Shown: positions 51,774 through 61,110, numbered from the stretch's first letter. The stretch: 64,000 nt of DNA from Bacillota bacterium (GCA_023433405.1 JAEZCT010000054.1:1-64000), one strand, 5' to 3'. Program-made: numbers and translations. Notes: generated by a model not told the origin, from the sequence alone.

Positions 51774-53075
51774 TCAAATACCGCAAATGGCATGAAGCAA
51801 AGAGCTTCCGCCGCCCCGCACACAAATGACCGTGGTATTCAATGCGGCCTCTATCTCGCTGAGCGTCACGTTATCAAGGAACATGTCGGTTTCGTGGCGC
51901 AGCATCACTTCAGGCAAAAGCAGCTGTTCGCCCAGCTCGCGGCCATCCAGCCCGTTTATTAGATCCCGACCCGTAATAAGCCCCGCCACCGTGATGGTTT
52001 TGCCGAAAAAGACGTTTTCTATCGCGATTACATCACAGGTTAGATTATGCCATTTTTCTTTCAGCTCGTCAACCAGTTCGCAAAGAAACGGCTGTGCGTC
52101 AACCCCGGTGGCGATGGTTACATGGCGGTACTTTTCAACTGGCTCCAAACTCTCAAGCTCCTGCCGGAAGTCCTCGCGAAGCAACGCAATGAGTCCTACC
52201 CCATTATCTAGCTGATCGAAATCGCCGTAATACTCGCTGTCTGGTATGGGAAGATTGGCCTTAATAAAGAACTCGTCGGCGCAGTATGCCAGCCGTGTTC
52301 CGTAATCGCGGTAAAAACGGTCGCTGAACTCGTGGGCGATGGCGATGGTTTGCCGCGCACTTCCCTGTGTATAGGGTTCAAGCGGATACAGTCCTTCGCG
52401 AAACCTTGTTAACCCAACGGGAACCAATGCAACGCTTTCAAGCGACGGATACAAGGCTGCAAGGTCCGAAAGGCTGCGTCTTAACTCATCGCCGTCGTTC
52501 ACACCCGGACACAAAACAAGTTGGGCATTGATACGAATACCGCCGTCCGCCAGCTTTTTAAGGTGCCGCAAACTATCCCCGGCAAAACGATTCTTCATCA
52601 TCAGCACACGCAGTTCAGGATTTGTGGTATGAACCGAAACATTAATGGGACTAATCTTCATTTGAACAATGCGCTCGACATCCTCGTCGCTCATATTGGT
52701 AAGGGTAACGTAGTTTCCCAGCAAAAACGACATACGGGAGTCGTCATCCTTAAAATACAGCGTTTCCCGAAGTCCGGGCGGAAGCTGGTCTACAAAGCAA
52801 AATATGCACTGATTTCGGCAGGAGCGTTCCTTATCCATCAAAAAGGTGTCAAATTCAAGACCCAATTCCTCATATTCACCTTTTTTGACAGACGCGGATA
52901 TTCCCAAGCCTCCCCGTACATAAGCAAGCTCAAGCTGACGGCTGGTCATATAAAAACGATAATCCAGCACGTCGTTGATTGGGTTTCCATTAATGGCTGT
53001 TAGCGTATCCCCCATCAGCAACCCTGCGCGGTGCGCGGGAGAATGCTCCGCCACCCCGCTGATGAGTACCGGCAC
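51774..53075 (-). CDS. PDZ-domain radical SAM protein, DUF512 family
   Basis: A 433-residue protein. Residues 1-60 form a PDZ-like domain (HSPAHRAGLLMGDTLTAINGNPIND). The radical SAM-like cluster motif CRNQCIFCFVDQLPPG follows near residue 86, and the DUF512 domain fills the C-terminal half. The activity is unknown; the gene is very often next to der in Clostridia, as here. The start is GTG 53075. The family link to der suggests a role in ribosome or RNA maturation, but this is only from context. Confidence 0.88.
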   Translation of the reverse strand: MPVLISGVAEHSPAHRAGLLMGDTLTAINGNPINDVLDYRFYMTSRQLELAYVRGGLGISASVKKGEYEELGLEFDTFLMDKERSCRNQCIFCFVDQLPPGLRETLYFKDDDSRMSFLLGNYVTLTNMSDEDVERIVQMKISPINVSVHTTNPELRVLMMKNRFAGDSLRHLKKLADGGIRINAQLVLCPGVNDGDELRRSLSDLAALYPSLESVALVPVGLTRFREGLYPLEPYTQGSARQTIAIAHEFSDRFYRDYGTRLAYCADEFFIKANLPIPDSEYYGDFDQLDNGVGLIALLREDFRQELESLEPVEKYRHVTIATGVDAQPFLCELVDELKEKWHNLTCDVIAIENVFFGKTITVAGLITGRDLINGLDGRELGEQLLLPEVMLRHETDMFLDNVTLSEIEAALNTTVICVRGGGSSLLHAICGI

Positions 53076-53162
53076 AATCTACCATTCCTTCGTTAGTGTT
53101 ATTGTATCCTTGGCATTGGGGACCTATCCCAAGCAAACCGCCAAAAATTAAGTTGCAACAAA

Positions 53163-53186
53163 ATAGAGAAGGTTTCCCTTCTCTAT
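53163..53186 (-). terminator. Terminator of yceD-rpmF
   Basis: Perfect 10-bp stem ATAGAGAAGG (53163-53172) with 53177-53186, followed on the minus strand by TTTGTTGC, 12 bases past the rpmF stop. Confidence 0.75.
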
Positions 53187-53197
53187 CGCGGCAAGCA

Positions 53198-53380
53198 TTA
53201 TGCTTCTTTTTTAATGATTTCTTTGCCCTTATAATAACCGCAGTTGGGGCAAACCCTGTGGGGCAACTTTAGTTCTCCGCACTGTGTGCATTTACTAAAG
53301 CCCAAAATCGGAAGCTTCCATACATTGGAGCGCCGTTTGTCGCGTCTTGCTCTGGATACTCTTTTCTTTGGTACAGCCAT
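53198..53380 (-). CDS. rpmF: Large ribosomal subunit protein bL32
   Basis: A 60-residue ribosomal protein (MAVPKKRVSRARRDKRRS). Four zinc cysteines are kept (C31, C34, C44, C47), so this is the zinc-binding form. ATG 53380 lies after AAGGAGG; an ATG three codons earlier is too near the site. It follows yceD, as in most bacteria. Confidence 0.97.
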   Translation of the reverse strand: MAVPKKRVSRARRDKRRSNVWKLPILGFSKCTQCGELKLPHRVCPNCGYYKGKEIIKKEA

Positions 53381-53435
53381 GCCGTGCACCTCCTTATAAT
53401 TTAGACTTATTGGAAAGCCGGCATAAACCGGTCAC

Positions 53436-53930
53436 TTAATCCAAAAGCTGTCTGAGAGCCGCGAGACGCGGATCAATCTCAGTTGTTGGACAAGAGCATT
53501 GTGATTGATTGAGGTTCGCGCCGCAGCGCTGACATAGTCCTTTGCAGTCCTCGCTGCATAAAAGCTTTACCGGAAGGGTTAAAATAACGTCTGACGCTAC
53601 AAGGTCTGACAGCTCAAGCCTTGCATCCGGAACTACGACAAAGTCGTCCCGATCCTCTCCGCTTAACGCTCGCACCAGCACATGAGAGTACTTCTCCTGC
53701 TGCGCACGAATAAAATGCTCAAGGCATCGATCACAATCGGCTTCAATTGTAAACGTCGCGGTGTAATCCAAAACGACAACCCCCGCACGATTGGCAATCT
53801 CGCCGGTAACGTGAACCGGAGAAGAAAATGGTGTTCTGCCCCATAGCTCCACAGCGGATAAATCAACGTCACAGTTCAGCTTAATATGCTCGCTTTCGTT
53901 GTCGAAAAGCTGCCTCAGCTCAAGAAGCAT
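53436..53930 (-). CDS. YceD-family protein (DUF177)
   Basis: A 164-residue YceD protein, linked to 23S rRNA handling in other bacteria. It has CDRCLEHF in the middle and a late cysteine cluster CSEDCKGLCQRCGANLN with CSC, which looks like a metal site. ATG 53930 sits 10 bases after GGGAGG. It precedes rpmF, the nearly universal partner. Confidence 0.9.
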   Translation of the reverse strand: MLLELRQLFDNESEHIKLNCDVDLSAVELWGRTPFSSPVHVTGEIANRAGVVVLDYTATFTIEADCDRCLEHFIRAQQEKYSHVLVRALSGEDRDDFVVVPDARLELSDLVASDVILTLPVKLLCSEDCKGLCQRCGANLNQSQCSCPTTEIDPRLAALRQLLD

Positions 53931-54138
53931 CAAAACCACGCCTCCCAACTATTTAGAAACGCGAACCGTAACAATAAGCCGCAGAAAACCCGCAATTCTC
54001 CCTGCAGCCCATAAGGCCACGGGATATATTATAGGGATTTGTTTCGCATTTGTCAATATAAATATTGTCGTTATGCGCATTTTATTTTATGTATTCAACG
54101 TATTTTACTATAATCCACTTCGTTTGCCTGATTGGTCG

Positions 54139-54783
54139 CTAATGCATCAGTTTTAATATCTGCATCGGAGCATCAGCGATGAAATCCGCCCCTGCCTCCA
54201 CCAGCTCCTGCCTGCCCCGAAACCCCCATGCCGCGCCAATGGCCTTGAGCCCCGCGTTGTGTGCTGTCATTACATCAACATCCGAGTCGCCAATGTATAC
54301 ACATTCATGGGGATTAAGGAAAAGCTTACCCATGCATTTTCGCACCCCTTCAGGCGAAGGCTTTTTGGACAATTCATCCGTTGCGCCCATCACGGCTTCA
54401 AAGCAATTATCCCCGAACATGTGCCGTATCAACTCAACTGCAAACTCATGCGGCTTATTGGTTACCACACAAAACCGAATTGCTTTAAGCTTAAGTGCTT
54501 GCAGCATAGGCTCTATGCCCTCATACGGCGCGGTACAATCCATGTAGTGCTTTGCATAATGCTCATTAAACGCCTGCTTCACCGCAAGTTTCTGTTCACG
54601 GGTTGCGGAAGGTGCCGCTCGGTCGATCAGCTTACCAATCCCGTCACCAACAAAGCCACGGTAAGCGTCAACCGCATGAGGCGTAATACCTTGCAGCTTT
54701 AACGCGTAATTACAGCTTACAGCAAGATCATCAAGCGTGTTTAACAGTGTTCCGTCTAAGTCGAAGATACAGCAACGAATCAT
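54139..54783 (-). CDS. HAD-family hydrolase, phosphoglycolate phosphatase-like
   Basis: A 214-residue HAD phosphatase. The nucleophile is D8 and the acid D10 in FDLDGTLLNT, motif II is VVTNKP, and motif IV is YIGDSDVDVMTAHNAG. The cap domain is the Gph/PpaX type. Substrate could be phosphoglycolate or pyrophosphate; neither is proven by sequence. It stands alone, with an unassigned control region upstream. Confidence 0.88.
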   Translation of the reverse strand: MIRCCIFDLDGTLLNTLDDLAVSCNYALKLQGITPHAVDAYRGFVGDGIGKLIDRAAPSATREQKLAVKQAFNEHYAKHYMDCTAPYEGIEPMLQALKLKAIRFCVVTNKPHEFAVELIRHMFGDNCFEAVMGATDELSKKPSPEGVRKCMGKLFLNPHECVYIGDSDVDVMTAHNAGLKAIGAAWGFRGRQELVEAGADFIADAPMQILKLMH

Positions 54784-55254
54784 TTACTAACCCCTCACGC
54801 GGATCGCGGTTTTTTAGTTTGAATGCCGGTTCTCCCGTGTTAATCGGACAAAAATTTCTTTAGCCGATAACGTACCTTTTATATTACAGCAAAACACGAG
54901 ATAAAATCAACCTGATATTCGTTTTCTACATATGATTACCCTTTTGTTCTCACTGTACTTTTGCTTTTTGTCCTGTCAATCAACGCTTTGACATCGTTAA
55001 AAGTTGGTTAATTCGTTGACAATCACTTATTATTAATATAAAATTATATGATAAAAGAAATGGCGTATCGGTAAGCGAGATGATAATTTCGCAAAAAACA
55101 TATTATTTGATTTTGTTGTTTATGCATATTATGCATTCCCAGAAAAATGTTCACGCACTAGCTGCCGTGCCAATCTTTATGCGTTGGCCGACCTTTTGCG
55201 CGGTTTATCATCAAAAGGGTATAAAGAACCCGAAACCGAGAGGAGTAATTAACA
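54784..55254. other. Divergent control region between the HAD gene and acn
   Basis: About 470 AT-rich bases without a supported gene. It contains the acn promoter (55016-55044) and a leader of about 200 bases. A small plus-strand frame (55080-55286) starts in that leader and overlaps acn, but has no family features. A TGCATATTATGCAT palindrome lies at about 55122-55135. I see no good Rex operator. Confidence 0.5.
55016..55044 (+). promoter_or_regulatory. Promoter for acn-icd
   Basis: TTGACA (55016-55021), a 17-base spacer and TAAAAT (55039-55044), in a strongly AT-rich setting. Confidence 0.7.
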
Positions 55255-57186
55255 TTGGGGCTTACCATTGCACAAAAAATCATTAAAGGGCATCTGCTTA
55301 GTGGCCAGATGAAGCAAGGTGAGGAAATCGGACTTAGAATTGACCAAACACTCACGCAGGACGCTACAGGCACGATGGCCTACCTTGAATTTGAAGCCAT
55401 GGGGGTGTCACGGGTAAAGACGGAACGTTCCGTAGCCTACATCGACCACAACACCCTTCAAACCGGCTTTGAGAACGCCGACGACCACCGCTATATTCAA
55501 ACGGTCGCGAAAAAACATGGCATATATTTCTCCCGCCCCGGAAACGGTATCTGCCATCAGGTACATCTTGAGCGCTTTGGCATTCCCGGAAAGACCCTCA
55601 TCGGTTCCGACAGCCATACACCTACCGGCGGAGGCATTGGAATGCTCGCGATGGGTGCGGGCGGCTTGGATGTTGCCGTAGCCATGGGAGGCGGCGCGTA
55701 TTATATCCCCATGCCCAAAATGGTTCGCGTAAATCTTTCTGGCCGCTTGGCTCCGTGGGTCAGTGCAAAGGACGTTATTCTTGAGGTTCTGCGCCGGCTT
55801 ACCGTAAAGGGCGGTGTTGGCAAGGTGATTGAGTATGGTGGAGAAGGGGTCAAAACACTGTCCGTTCCCGAACGTGCAACCATTACGAATATGGGCGCGG
55901 AGCTGGGCGCCACTACTTCCATCTTTCCCTCCGATGAGACGACCCGAGAATTTTTAAAGGCGCAGGGCAGAGAAGGAGACTATACCCCCCTCGCGTCGGA
56001 TGATGACGCGTTATACGACGAGCTTTTGGATCTCGATCTTTCAGCGCTTGAACCGATGGCTGCCTGTCCCCACAGTCCTGATCATGTAAAAAGCATCTCC
56101 TCGCTAGGCGGCCTAACCATCGACCAGGTATGCATCGGCTCCTGCACAAACTCATCTTACCTCGACCTTATGCGCGTGGCTGCTATTTTGAAGGGTAAGA
56201 CGGTCCACCCTGCGGTCAGTCTTTCTATTGCACCCGGTTCAAAGCAGGTGTTTAATATGCTCGCTCAAAACGGTGCCCTTGCCGACCTGATTTCGGCGGG
56301 CGCACGAATTTTGGAGTGCGCGTGCGGTCCCTGTATTGGCATGGGACAGTCGCCAAATTCCGAAGGCATCAGTCTGCGCACCTTTAACCGCAACTTTGAG
56401 GGCCGTTCAGGCACCGCTGACGCAGGCGTATACCTGGTGAGCCCCGAAACAGCCGCCGCCTCCGCGCTGACCGGTTTCATGACCGATCCCCGCACGCTTG
56501 GTGCTGGTGCCAATATCGCCATTCCCAGCGAGTTTTTAATTAACGACAATATGGTTGTCGCCCCTGCCAAAGAAGCTGACTCTTCGCTTGTAGAGGTGTT
56601 ACGCGGACCCAATATTAAACCGTTCCCCAAGACAGAGCCCCTTGGCTCCGCCATTGAGGCGGATATCCTTCTCAAAGTCGGTGACAATATCACCACCGAC
56701 CATATCATGCCTGCGGGCGCAAAGCTACTGCCCTACCGCTCGAACATCCCCTATCTCGCTAACTTCTGCTTTACGCGCTGCGACGAGCAGTTCCCCGCAC
56801 GCGCACAAAAGGCTGGCAAGGGCATAATAATCGGTGGGTCCAACTACGGCCAGGGATCATCCCGCGAACATGCCGCATTGGTTCCGCTGCACCTTGGAGT
56901 TCAGGCAGTTATTGCAAAAAGCTTTGCACGCATTCATCGCGCAAATCTTATAAATGCCGGCATTTTGCCTCTTGAATTTGAAAACGAGAATGATTTTGAC
57001 AACCTGTTTCTTGGGGACACATTGTTCATCGGCGATATTCAGCAGGCAATAAGAGAAGACCGCTCTTTGGTTGTGCGCACCCCGTCCGGCAGTCAAATAA
57101 AGACCACCTGCGTACTTTCACAGCGGCAGAAGGATATTCTGCTCGCAGGCGGGCTACTTAATTACACCAGAGAACAAACCCGCTGA
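55255..57186 (+). CDS. acn: Aconitate hydratase, short (Aquifex-type)
   Basis: A 643-residue aconitase that isomerises citrate and isocitrate. It is shorter than AcnA and belongs to the compact form. The large domain carries iron-sulfur cysteines in CIGSCTNSS and CACGPCIGMGQSP, with SDSHTPTGGGIGMLAMG earlier. The swivel domain (about 470-643) has GSNYGQGSSREHAALVP. The start is TTG 55255, 9 bases after GAGGAG. Next comes icd, so this is the citrate-to-2-oxoglutarate branch, probably for glutamate synthesis in an anaerobe. Confidence 0.94.
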   Translation: MGLTIAQKIIKGHLLSGQMKQGEEIGLRIDQTLTQDATGTMAYLEFEAMGVSRVKTERSVAYIDHNTLQTGFENADDHRYIQTVAKKHGIYFSRPGNGICHQVHLERFGIPGKTLIGSDSHTPTGGGIGMLAMGAGGLDVAVAMGGGAYYIPMPKMVRVNLSGRLAPWVSAKDVILEVLRRLTVKGGVGKVIEYGGEGVKTLSVPERATITNMGAELGATTSIFPSDETTREFLKAQGREGDYTPLASDDDALYDELLDLDLSALEPMAACPHSPDHVKSISSLGGLTIDQVCIGSCTNSSYLDLMRVAAILKGKTVHPAVSLSIAPGSKQVFNMLAQNGALADLISAGARILECACGPCIGMGQSPNSEGISLRTFNRNFEGRSGTADAGVYLVSPETAAASALTGFMTDPRTLGAGANIAIPSEFLINDNMVVAPAKEADSSLVEVLRGPNIKPFPKTEPLGSAIEADILLKVGDNITTDHIMPAGAKLLPYRSNIPYLANFCFTRCDEQFPARAQKAGKGIIIGGSNYGQGSSREHAALVPLHLGVQAVIAKSFARIHRANLINAGILPLEFENENDFDNLFLGDTLFIGDIQQAIREDRSLVVRTPSGSQIKTTCVLSQRQKDILLAGGLLNYTREQTR

Positions 57187-57278
57187 TTCCTTGACCTCTC
57201 ATTTGATTTATACAATAACCTATAACCCGAATGTAGCCAAGACCAATAGAACATATAAGAAAACGGAGAGAAAACAGC

Positions 57279-58445
57279 ATGGCTATTGCAGATAAGTCGG
57301 CGCAGGCCGCGGAAAAATTTCAAAAGTTAGTGGAAATGCAGCTCGCACGTGTCGCGCAGATGAAGGCACAGGGTGATTTTGTGGATTACGCGAAAGTGGA
57401 TACCATTATTATCGGCGTCTGCGGAGGGGACGGTATCGGCCCCACCATAACCAACGAGGCGCACCGCGTGCTGGAATGGCTGCTGGAAACCGAGGTTAAA
57501 AAGGGCAGGATAGAATTTCGCGTTATTGACGACCTTACCATAGAAAAACGCGCGGAGGTCGGCAAGGCGATCCCCGACCATGTACTCACTGAACTTAAAG
57601 ATTGCCATGTCATTCTCAAAGGACCTACCACTACTCCCCGGGCAGGTGATCCCTGGCCCAACATAGAGAGCGCAAACGTAGCCATGCGCAAGGAGCTTGA
57701 TCTGTTTGCCAATGTGCGTCCCGTTAAGGTTCCCGAGAAAGGCATTGACTGGACCTTCTTCCGCGAAAACACTGAGGGCTCGTATGCGGTAGGCTCGCTG
57801 GGCGTGAACGCGGACGAGGACCTTGCGTTTGACTTTACCGTAACCACCACCCAAGGCACCGAGCGAATTGCCCGCCTTGCCTACGAGTACGCCCGTAAGA
57901 ACGGCAAGGATCGCGTCTCTATTATCACCAAGGCAAACGTAATTAAAACAACCGACGGAAAGTTCCTTAAACTCTGTCAGACAATCGGCAGCGAATACCC
58001 TGAGATTACAACAGACGACTGGTACATCGACATCATGACCGCCAAGTTGATTGATGAAAAGCGCAGACGGGATTTTAAGGTTTTTGTTCTTCCGAACCTT
58101 TATGGCGATATTATCACCGATGAAGCGGCGGAATTTCAAGGTGGGGTAGGCACGGCCGGCAGCGCAAATATCGGCAAGCGCTACGCAATGTTTGAGGCAA
58201 TTCATGGTTCCGCGCCGCGCATGGTTTCGGAAGGTCGCGCACAATATGCCGACCCCTGTTCGATGCTGCGTGCGGCGGTTCTTCTGCTATCGCACATCGG
58301 CTACCAATCCGAAGCGGATAAGCTTTCCCGTGCGCTTGATGTTTGCATGTTTGAAGAAAAAAAGCTCGCTGTTACCGGCCGGGATACCGGCTCTACCTGT
58401 GAAGCATTTGGCGAATACGTCATGCACACCATCAGGGCATTGTAA
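57279..58445 (+). CDS. icd: Isocitrate/isopropylmalate dehydrogenase family, probably isocitrate dehydrogenase
   Basis: A 388-residue beta-decarboxylating dehydrogenase. Segments are GVCGGDGIGPTITNEA, TTTPRAGDPWPN, ELDLFANVRPVK, the catalytic tyrosine in FFRENTEGSYAVG, the catalytic lysine region TKANVIKTTDGKF, and VLPNLYGDIITDEAAEFQGG. Its position after acn favours isocitrate over isopropylmalate. After HGSAP come R and M, where NADP enzymes of the E. coli type have K-Y and NAD enzymes often have D-I, so the cofactor is undecided. ATG 57279 has GGAGAG upstream. Confidence 0.87.
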   Translation: MAIADKSAQAAEKFQKLVEMQLARVAQMKAQGDFVDYAKVDTIIIGVCGGDGIGPTITNEAHRVLEWLLETEVKKGRIEFRVIDDLTIEKRAEVGKAIPDHVLTELKDCHVILKGPTTTPRAGDPWPNIESANVAMRKELDLFANVRPVKVPEKGIDWTFFRENTEGSYAVGSLGVNADEDLAFDFTVTTTQGTERIARLAYEYARKNGKDRVSIITKANVIKTTDGKFLKLCQTIGSEYPEITTDDWYIDIMTAKLIDEKRRRDFKVFVLPNLYGDIITDEAAEFQGGVGTAGSANIGKRYAMFEAIHGSAPRMVSEGRAQYADPCSMLRAAVLLLSHIGYQSEADKLSRALDVCMFEEKKLAVTGRDTGSTCEAFGEYVMHTIRAL

Positions 58446-58636
58446 TTTGTGCGAACTCCGCAAATCCTACCGCGCCTTTTGCCTCGTACCAAGTCGTCAT
58501 GCCATTATTGTGTATGCATAGTGGCGAGACTGGCAAGCCGAATATTCTTAACCCTTGTTGTTTTGCGGTTTTGCAGTCAAAGATTCCTCGCGTTTACAAT
58601 CAGGGCGCAGGACATATAGAAAGCAGGCGATTATCA

Positions 58637-59290
58637 ATGGCTAAGGGTCAATCGGTTTCGTTGTCTGTCATCCGAAGGCTACCCCGCTATTATCGTTTTT
58701 TATCAGATTTAAAATCAAACGGAATTTTACGAATCTCCTCTCGGGAATTGTCACAGCGTATGGGCCTAACCGCATCTCAAATCCGACAGGACCTTAACTG
58801 CTTTGGCGGCTTCGGCCAGCAGGGCTACGGCTATAATGTGGAACAGCTTCACGCTGAGATTGGTAATATTTTGGGCGTTAATAAAGGATACCGAACGATT
58901 CTTTTGGGTGCCGGAAACCTCGGGAGGGCCGTTGCCTCTCACATGGACTTTGAGAACAAGGGCTTTAACCTGATTGGAGTCTTTGACGCGGATAAGCAGG
59001 TAGCGGGAAAAACTCTGCGCGGACTTAAGATTCTGCCAGTGGAAAAGCTAGAAAGCTTTTGCATTGAGGAGCAACCTGTGATTGCGATTCTTTGCATTCC
59101 AAAAGAAAGCGCGCATAAGGCGAGCGACCTGCTTGTAAACCTTGGAATTAAAGCTTTTTGGAATTTTTCCCACTATGATTTTGCGGTCTCGCACCCCGAT
59201 ATTGTGGTTGAAAATGTTCACCTGGGCGATAGCTTAATGATTCTTTGCTACCGCACCTCAGAAAAGCTGACCAGCGACTTGGTAGAATAA
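58637..59290 (+). CDS. rex: Redox-sensing transcriptional repressor Rex
   Basis: A 217-residue NADH-responsive repressor. An N-terminal winged helix (about 1-75, RISSRELSQRMGLTASQIRQD) is followed by a Rossmann domain with LLGAGNLGRA (91-96) and a C-terminal swapped helix. It releases DNA when NADH rises and then lets reducing-equivalent sinks be made. ATG 58637 is chosen because the protein then has family length; the frame continues upstream without homology. It lies about 190 bases after icd and ends at a strong terminator. Confidence 0.95.
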   Translation: MAKGQSVSLSVIRRLPRYYRFLSDLKSNGILRISSRELSQRMGLTASQIRQDLNCFGGFGQQGYGYNVEQLHAEIGNILGVNKGYRTILLGAGNLGRAVASHMDFENKGFNLIGVFDADKQVAGKTLRGLKILPVEKLESFCIEEQPVIAILCIPKESAHKASDLLVNLGIKAFWNFSHYDFAVSHPDIVVENVHLGDSLMILCYRTSEKLTSDLVE

Positions 59291-59311
59291 GCGAAATTGC
59301 GTCATTTTATT

Positions 59312-59367
59312 AACCCCCTCAGCGACCGCGGACTGCATCTCGGTTTGCTGAGGGGGTTTTCTTTTTT
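59312..59367 (+). terminator. Terminator of rex
   Basis: AACCCCCTCAGC (59312-59323) pairs with GCTGAGGGGGTT (59347-59358), followed by TTCTTTTTT. Confidence 0.85.
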
Positions 59368-59396
59368 ACCTTCTTCAGTTTTTATCGAAAAACCGG

Positions 59397-59424
59397 TTGT
59401 CTATTCCTATTTTTGTGCTAATAT
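59397..59424 (+). promoter_or_regulatory. Promoter for the small USP-like gene
   Basis: TTGTCT (59397-59402), a 16-base spacer and TAATAT (59419-59424). Confidence 0.5.
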
Positions 59425-59608
59425 AGTATTGTAAGTACATCGCTCTCATGCACTTTTTCTTTTTAGGATTAATTTCACAGGTGAGATATAGTCTTTTAAT
59501 ATTTGTCCCGTATAATAAAAGTCGCGGGCATGGCATAAGCTTTTAATAAGACGTATCAAATACTGTTTTGCGGTAGCCCGCAAAAATATCAGCATCGGAG
59601 TGATGGGA

Positions 59609-60055
59609 TTGAGTCAGAGACATGAGGTTAGTACCAATTTTGAGGTTTATAACAAATATAGCTCCTCTACAATTGTTTGCGTTACGGATCAGGTAAACTG
59701 TGAACGTATCATTCGGCGAGGACGCGAAATAGCGGATAAAACCGGCACAAACCTCTATGTAATAAACGTAGATAACGGCAATGCCAGAGATTTAGACGCG
59801 ATTGAGCACCTTTTTCGGGTATCAAAAGAAAACGGTGCGGTCATGAACATCTTTTATAACAACAAGGTGCTGGATACCATTATGAATTGCATTCGCGAGT
59901 TTAGCGCTGTTAATGTAATATCCGGTATCCCCCAGACCGTTGATTCCATCCTCAATCAGCTTTGGGAGGCTTTGCCGCTGATTGACTACTATATGATAGG
60001 GCTTACCGGAGATATCACGCTTATTTCCTCACGAAAAACCGCCATTAACCAGTAA
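59609..60055 (+). CDS. Small USP-like (nucleotide-binding alpha/beta) protein
   Basis: A 148-residue protein. Its fold pattern resembles a universal stress protein domain as found in KdpD. A first strand and turn (STIVCVTDQVNCERIIRRGREIAD) is followed by NLYVINVDNG, a helix with LFRVSKENGAVMNIFYN, then AVNVISGIPQTV. The ATP-binding GxxG-S/T loop of classic USPs is not clear, so nucleotide binding is uncertain. I chose TTG 59609, 8 bases after GGAG; ATG 59603 is too close. A conserved clostridial protein by appearance, function unknown. Confidence 0.6.
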   Translation: MSQRHEVSTNFEVYNKYSSSTIVCVTDQVNCERIIRRGREIADKTGTNLYVINVDNGNARDLDAIEHLFRVSKENGAVMNIFYNNKVLDTIMNCIREFSAVNVISGIPQTVDSILNQLWEALPLIDYYMIGLTGDITLISSRKTAINQ

Positions 60056-60101
60056 GTAGTCTCTATTAAAACCGCAGGATGAGGAGAAAGGAGAACCCGC
60101 T

Positions 60102-61043
60102 TTGAAGACGGAAGAACTTAGCTATTTAAGTTCCAACGGCGTCGACACGATTAAGGCCTCGCTTTGGACTGAAGATGCAAATTCTCCTCAGGCCGTTCTG
60201 CAAATTGTACATGGAATGAGCGAGTACATAGGTCGTTATGAGCGTTTTGCTTCCTTTATGGCCGAAAACGGATTTGCGGTGTGCGGCAATGACCATCTGG
60301 GGCACGGGCGCTCAGCCGCCACTCCGGATCGCTTGGGCTTTTTTGCTCCTCAAAACGGCGCTGATTACCTTGTTGAGGATGTTCATCTGCTCTTTCTGCG
60401 CTTAAAGGAGCGTTTTCCCGGACGTCCCGTTTTTTTGCTTGGTCATAGCATGGGCTCGTTTATTACACGTTCTTATATCACCCGTTATGCCAGTGGGCTA
60501 AGCGGTTATCTTTGCTCCGGAACGGCGGGACCTAATCCTCTTGGAGGTGTCGCGGCTAGACTCGCCGAACTGGAAGTTCGTAGACTGGGGCCGCTTGGAC
60601 GAAGCAAATTCTTACATAAGCTGACCTTTGGCGGGTATAATAACCGCTATTGCGTAAAGCGCACTCAATATGATTGGCTGACAAGAGATACCGAGGTTGT
60701 TGACCGTTACGAAAAGGATGAATGGTGCAATTATGTCTTCACCTCCAGCGGGTTTCGAGATCTTTTTACACTCTTAAACAGCGTCTCGCAAAAAAGCTGG
60801 GCGGCCAAAGTTCCAAAAGAACTGCCGATTATTCTGATTGCAGGTCAGCAGGACCCGGTGGGCGATTTCGGTAACGGCCCGCGTTATGTATATTCCCGCC
60901 TATTGTCACAAGGAGTCAAGGATGTAACGCTGCGTTTGTTTGAAGATTGCCGTCATGAGGTTCTTAATGAGTTAAACCGGTTGCAGGTGTATGAAGAAAT
61001 ACTGGAATGGATTCGCCTGCATCTGCCAACTTCCACAGACTAG
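60102..61043 (+). CDS. Alpha/beta hydrolase, monoacylglycerol lipase/lysophospholipase type
   Basis: A 313-residue serine hydrolase of the lysophospholipase L2/monoglyceride lipase family. The oxyanion segment is VLQIVHGMSEY, the nucleophile serine lies in LLGHSMGSF, the acid in AGQQDPVGDF and the histidine in EDCRHEVLNE. There is no signal peptide, so it acts in the cell. The start is TTG 60102, 8 bases after AAAGGAG. Substrate in this organism unknown. Confidence 0.9.
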   Translation: MKTEELSYLSSNGVDTIKASLWTEDANSPQAVLQIVHGMSEYIGRYERFASFMAENGFAVCGNDHLGHGRSAATPDRLGFFAPQNGADYLVEDVHLLFLRLKERFPGRPVFLLGHSMGSFITRSYITRYASGLSGYLCSGTAGPNPLGGVAARLAELEVRRLGPLGRSKFLHKLTFGGYNNRYCVKRTQYDWLTRDTEVVDRYEKDEWCNYVFTSSGFRDLFTLLNSVSQKSWAAKVPKELPIILIAGQQDPVGDFGNGPRYVYSRLLSQGVKDVTLRLFEDCRHEVLNELNRLQVYEEILEWIRLHLPTSTD

Positions 61044-61072
61044 AATGTTCTTCAGGAAAATGATTCTTATAT

Positions 61073-61110
61073 AAAAGGGTATGTTCCGTTATAGGGATAT
61101 ATCCTTTTTT
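61073..61110 (+). terminator. Terminator of the lipase gene
   Basis: AAAAGGGTAT (61073-61082) pairs with ATATCCTTTT (61099-61108), with one G-U pair, and is followed by T residues. Confidence 0.65.

Larger units (their letters stand above)
59291..59608. other. Gap after rex with promoter and leader hairpin
   Basis: Contains the rex terminator (59312-59367), a promoter (59397-59424), and a leader of about 180 bases with the stem TTTTGCGG/CCGCAAAA (59566-59585) just before the next gene. GCGGGC near 59524 can also pair with GCCCGC near 59576, so two folds compete. Confidence 0.5.

Noticed and set aside
57327..58244. Minus-strand open frame of 305 codons
   Set aside because: Antisense to the isocitrate dehydrogenase gene, which has all family motifs.
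58446..58470. Possible Rex operator between icd and rex
   Set aside because: ATTTGTGCG...CGCAAAT is only a partial palindrome and lacks the TTGTnAA/TTnACAA shape.
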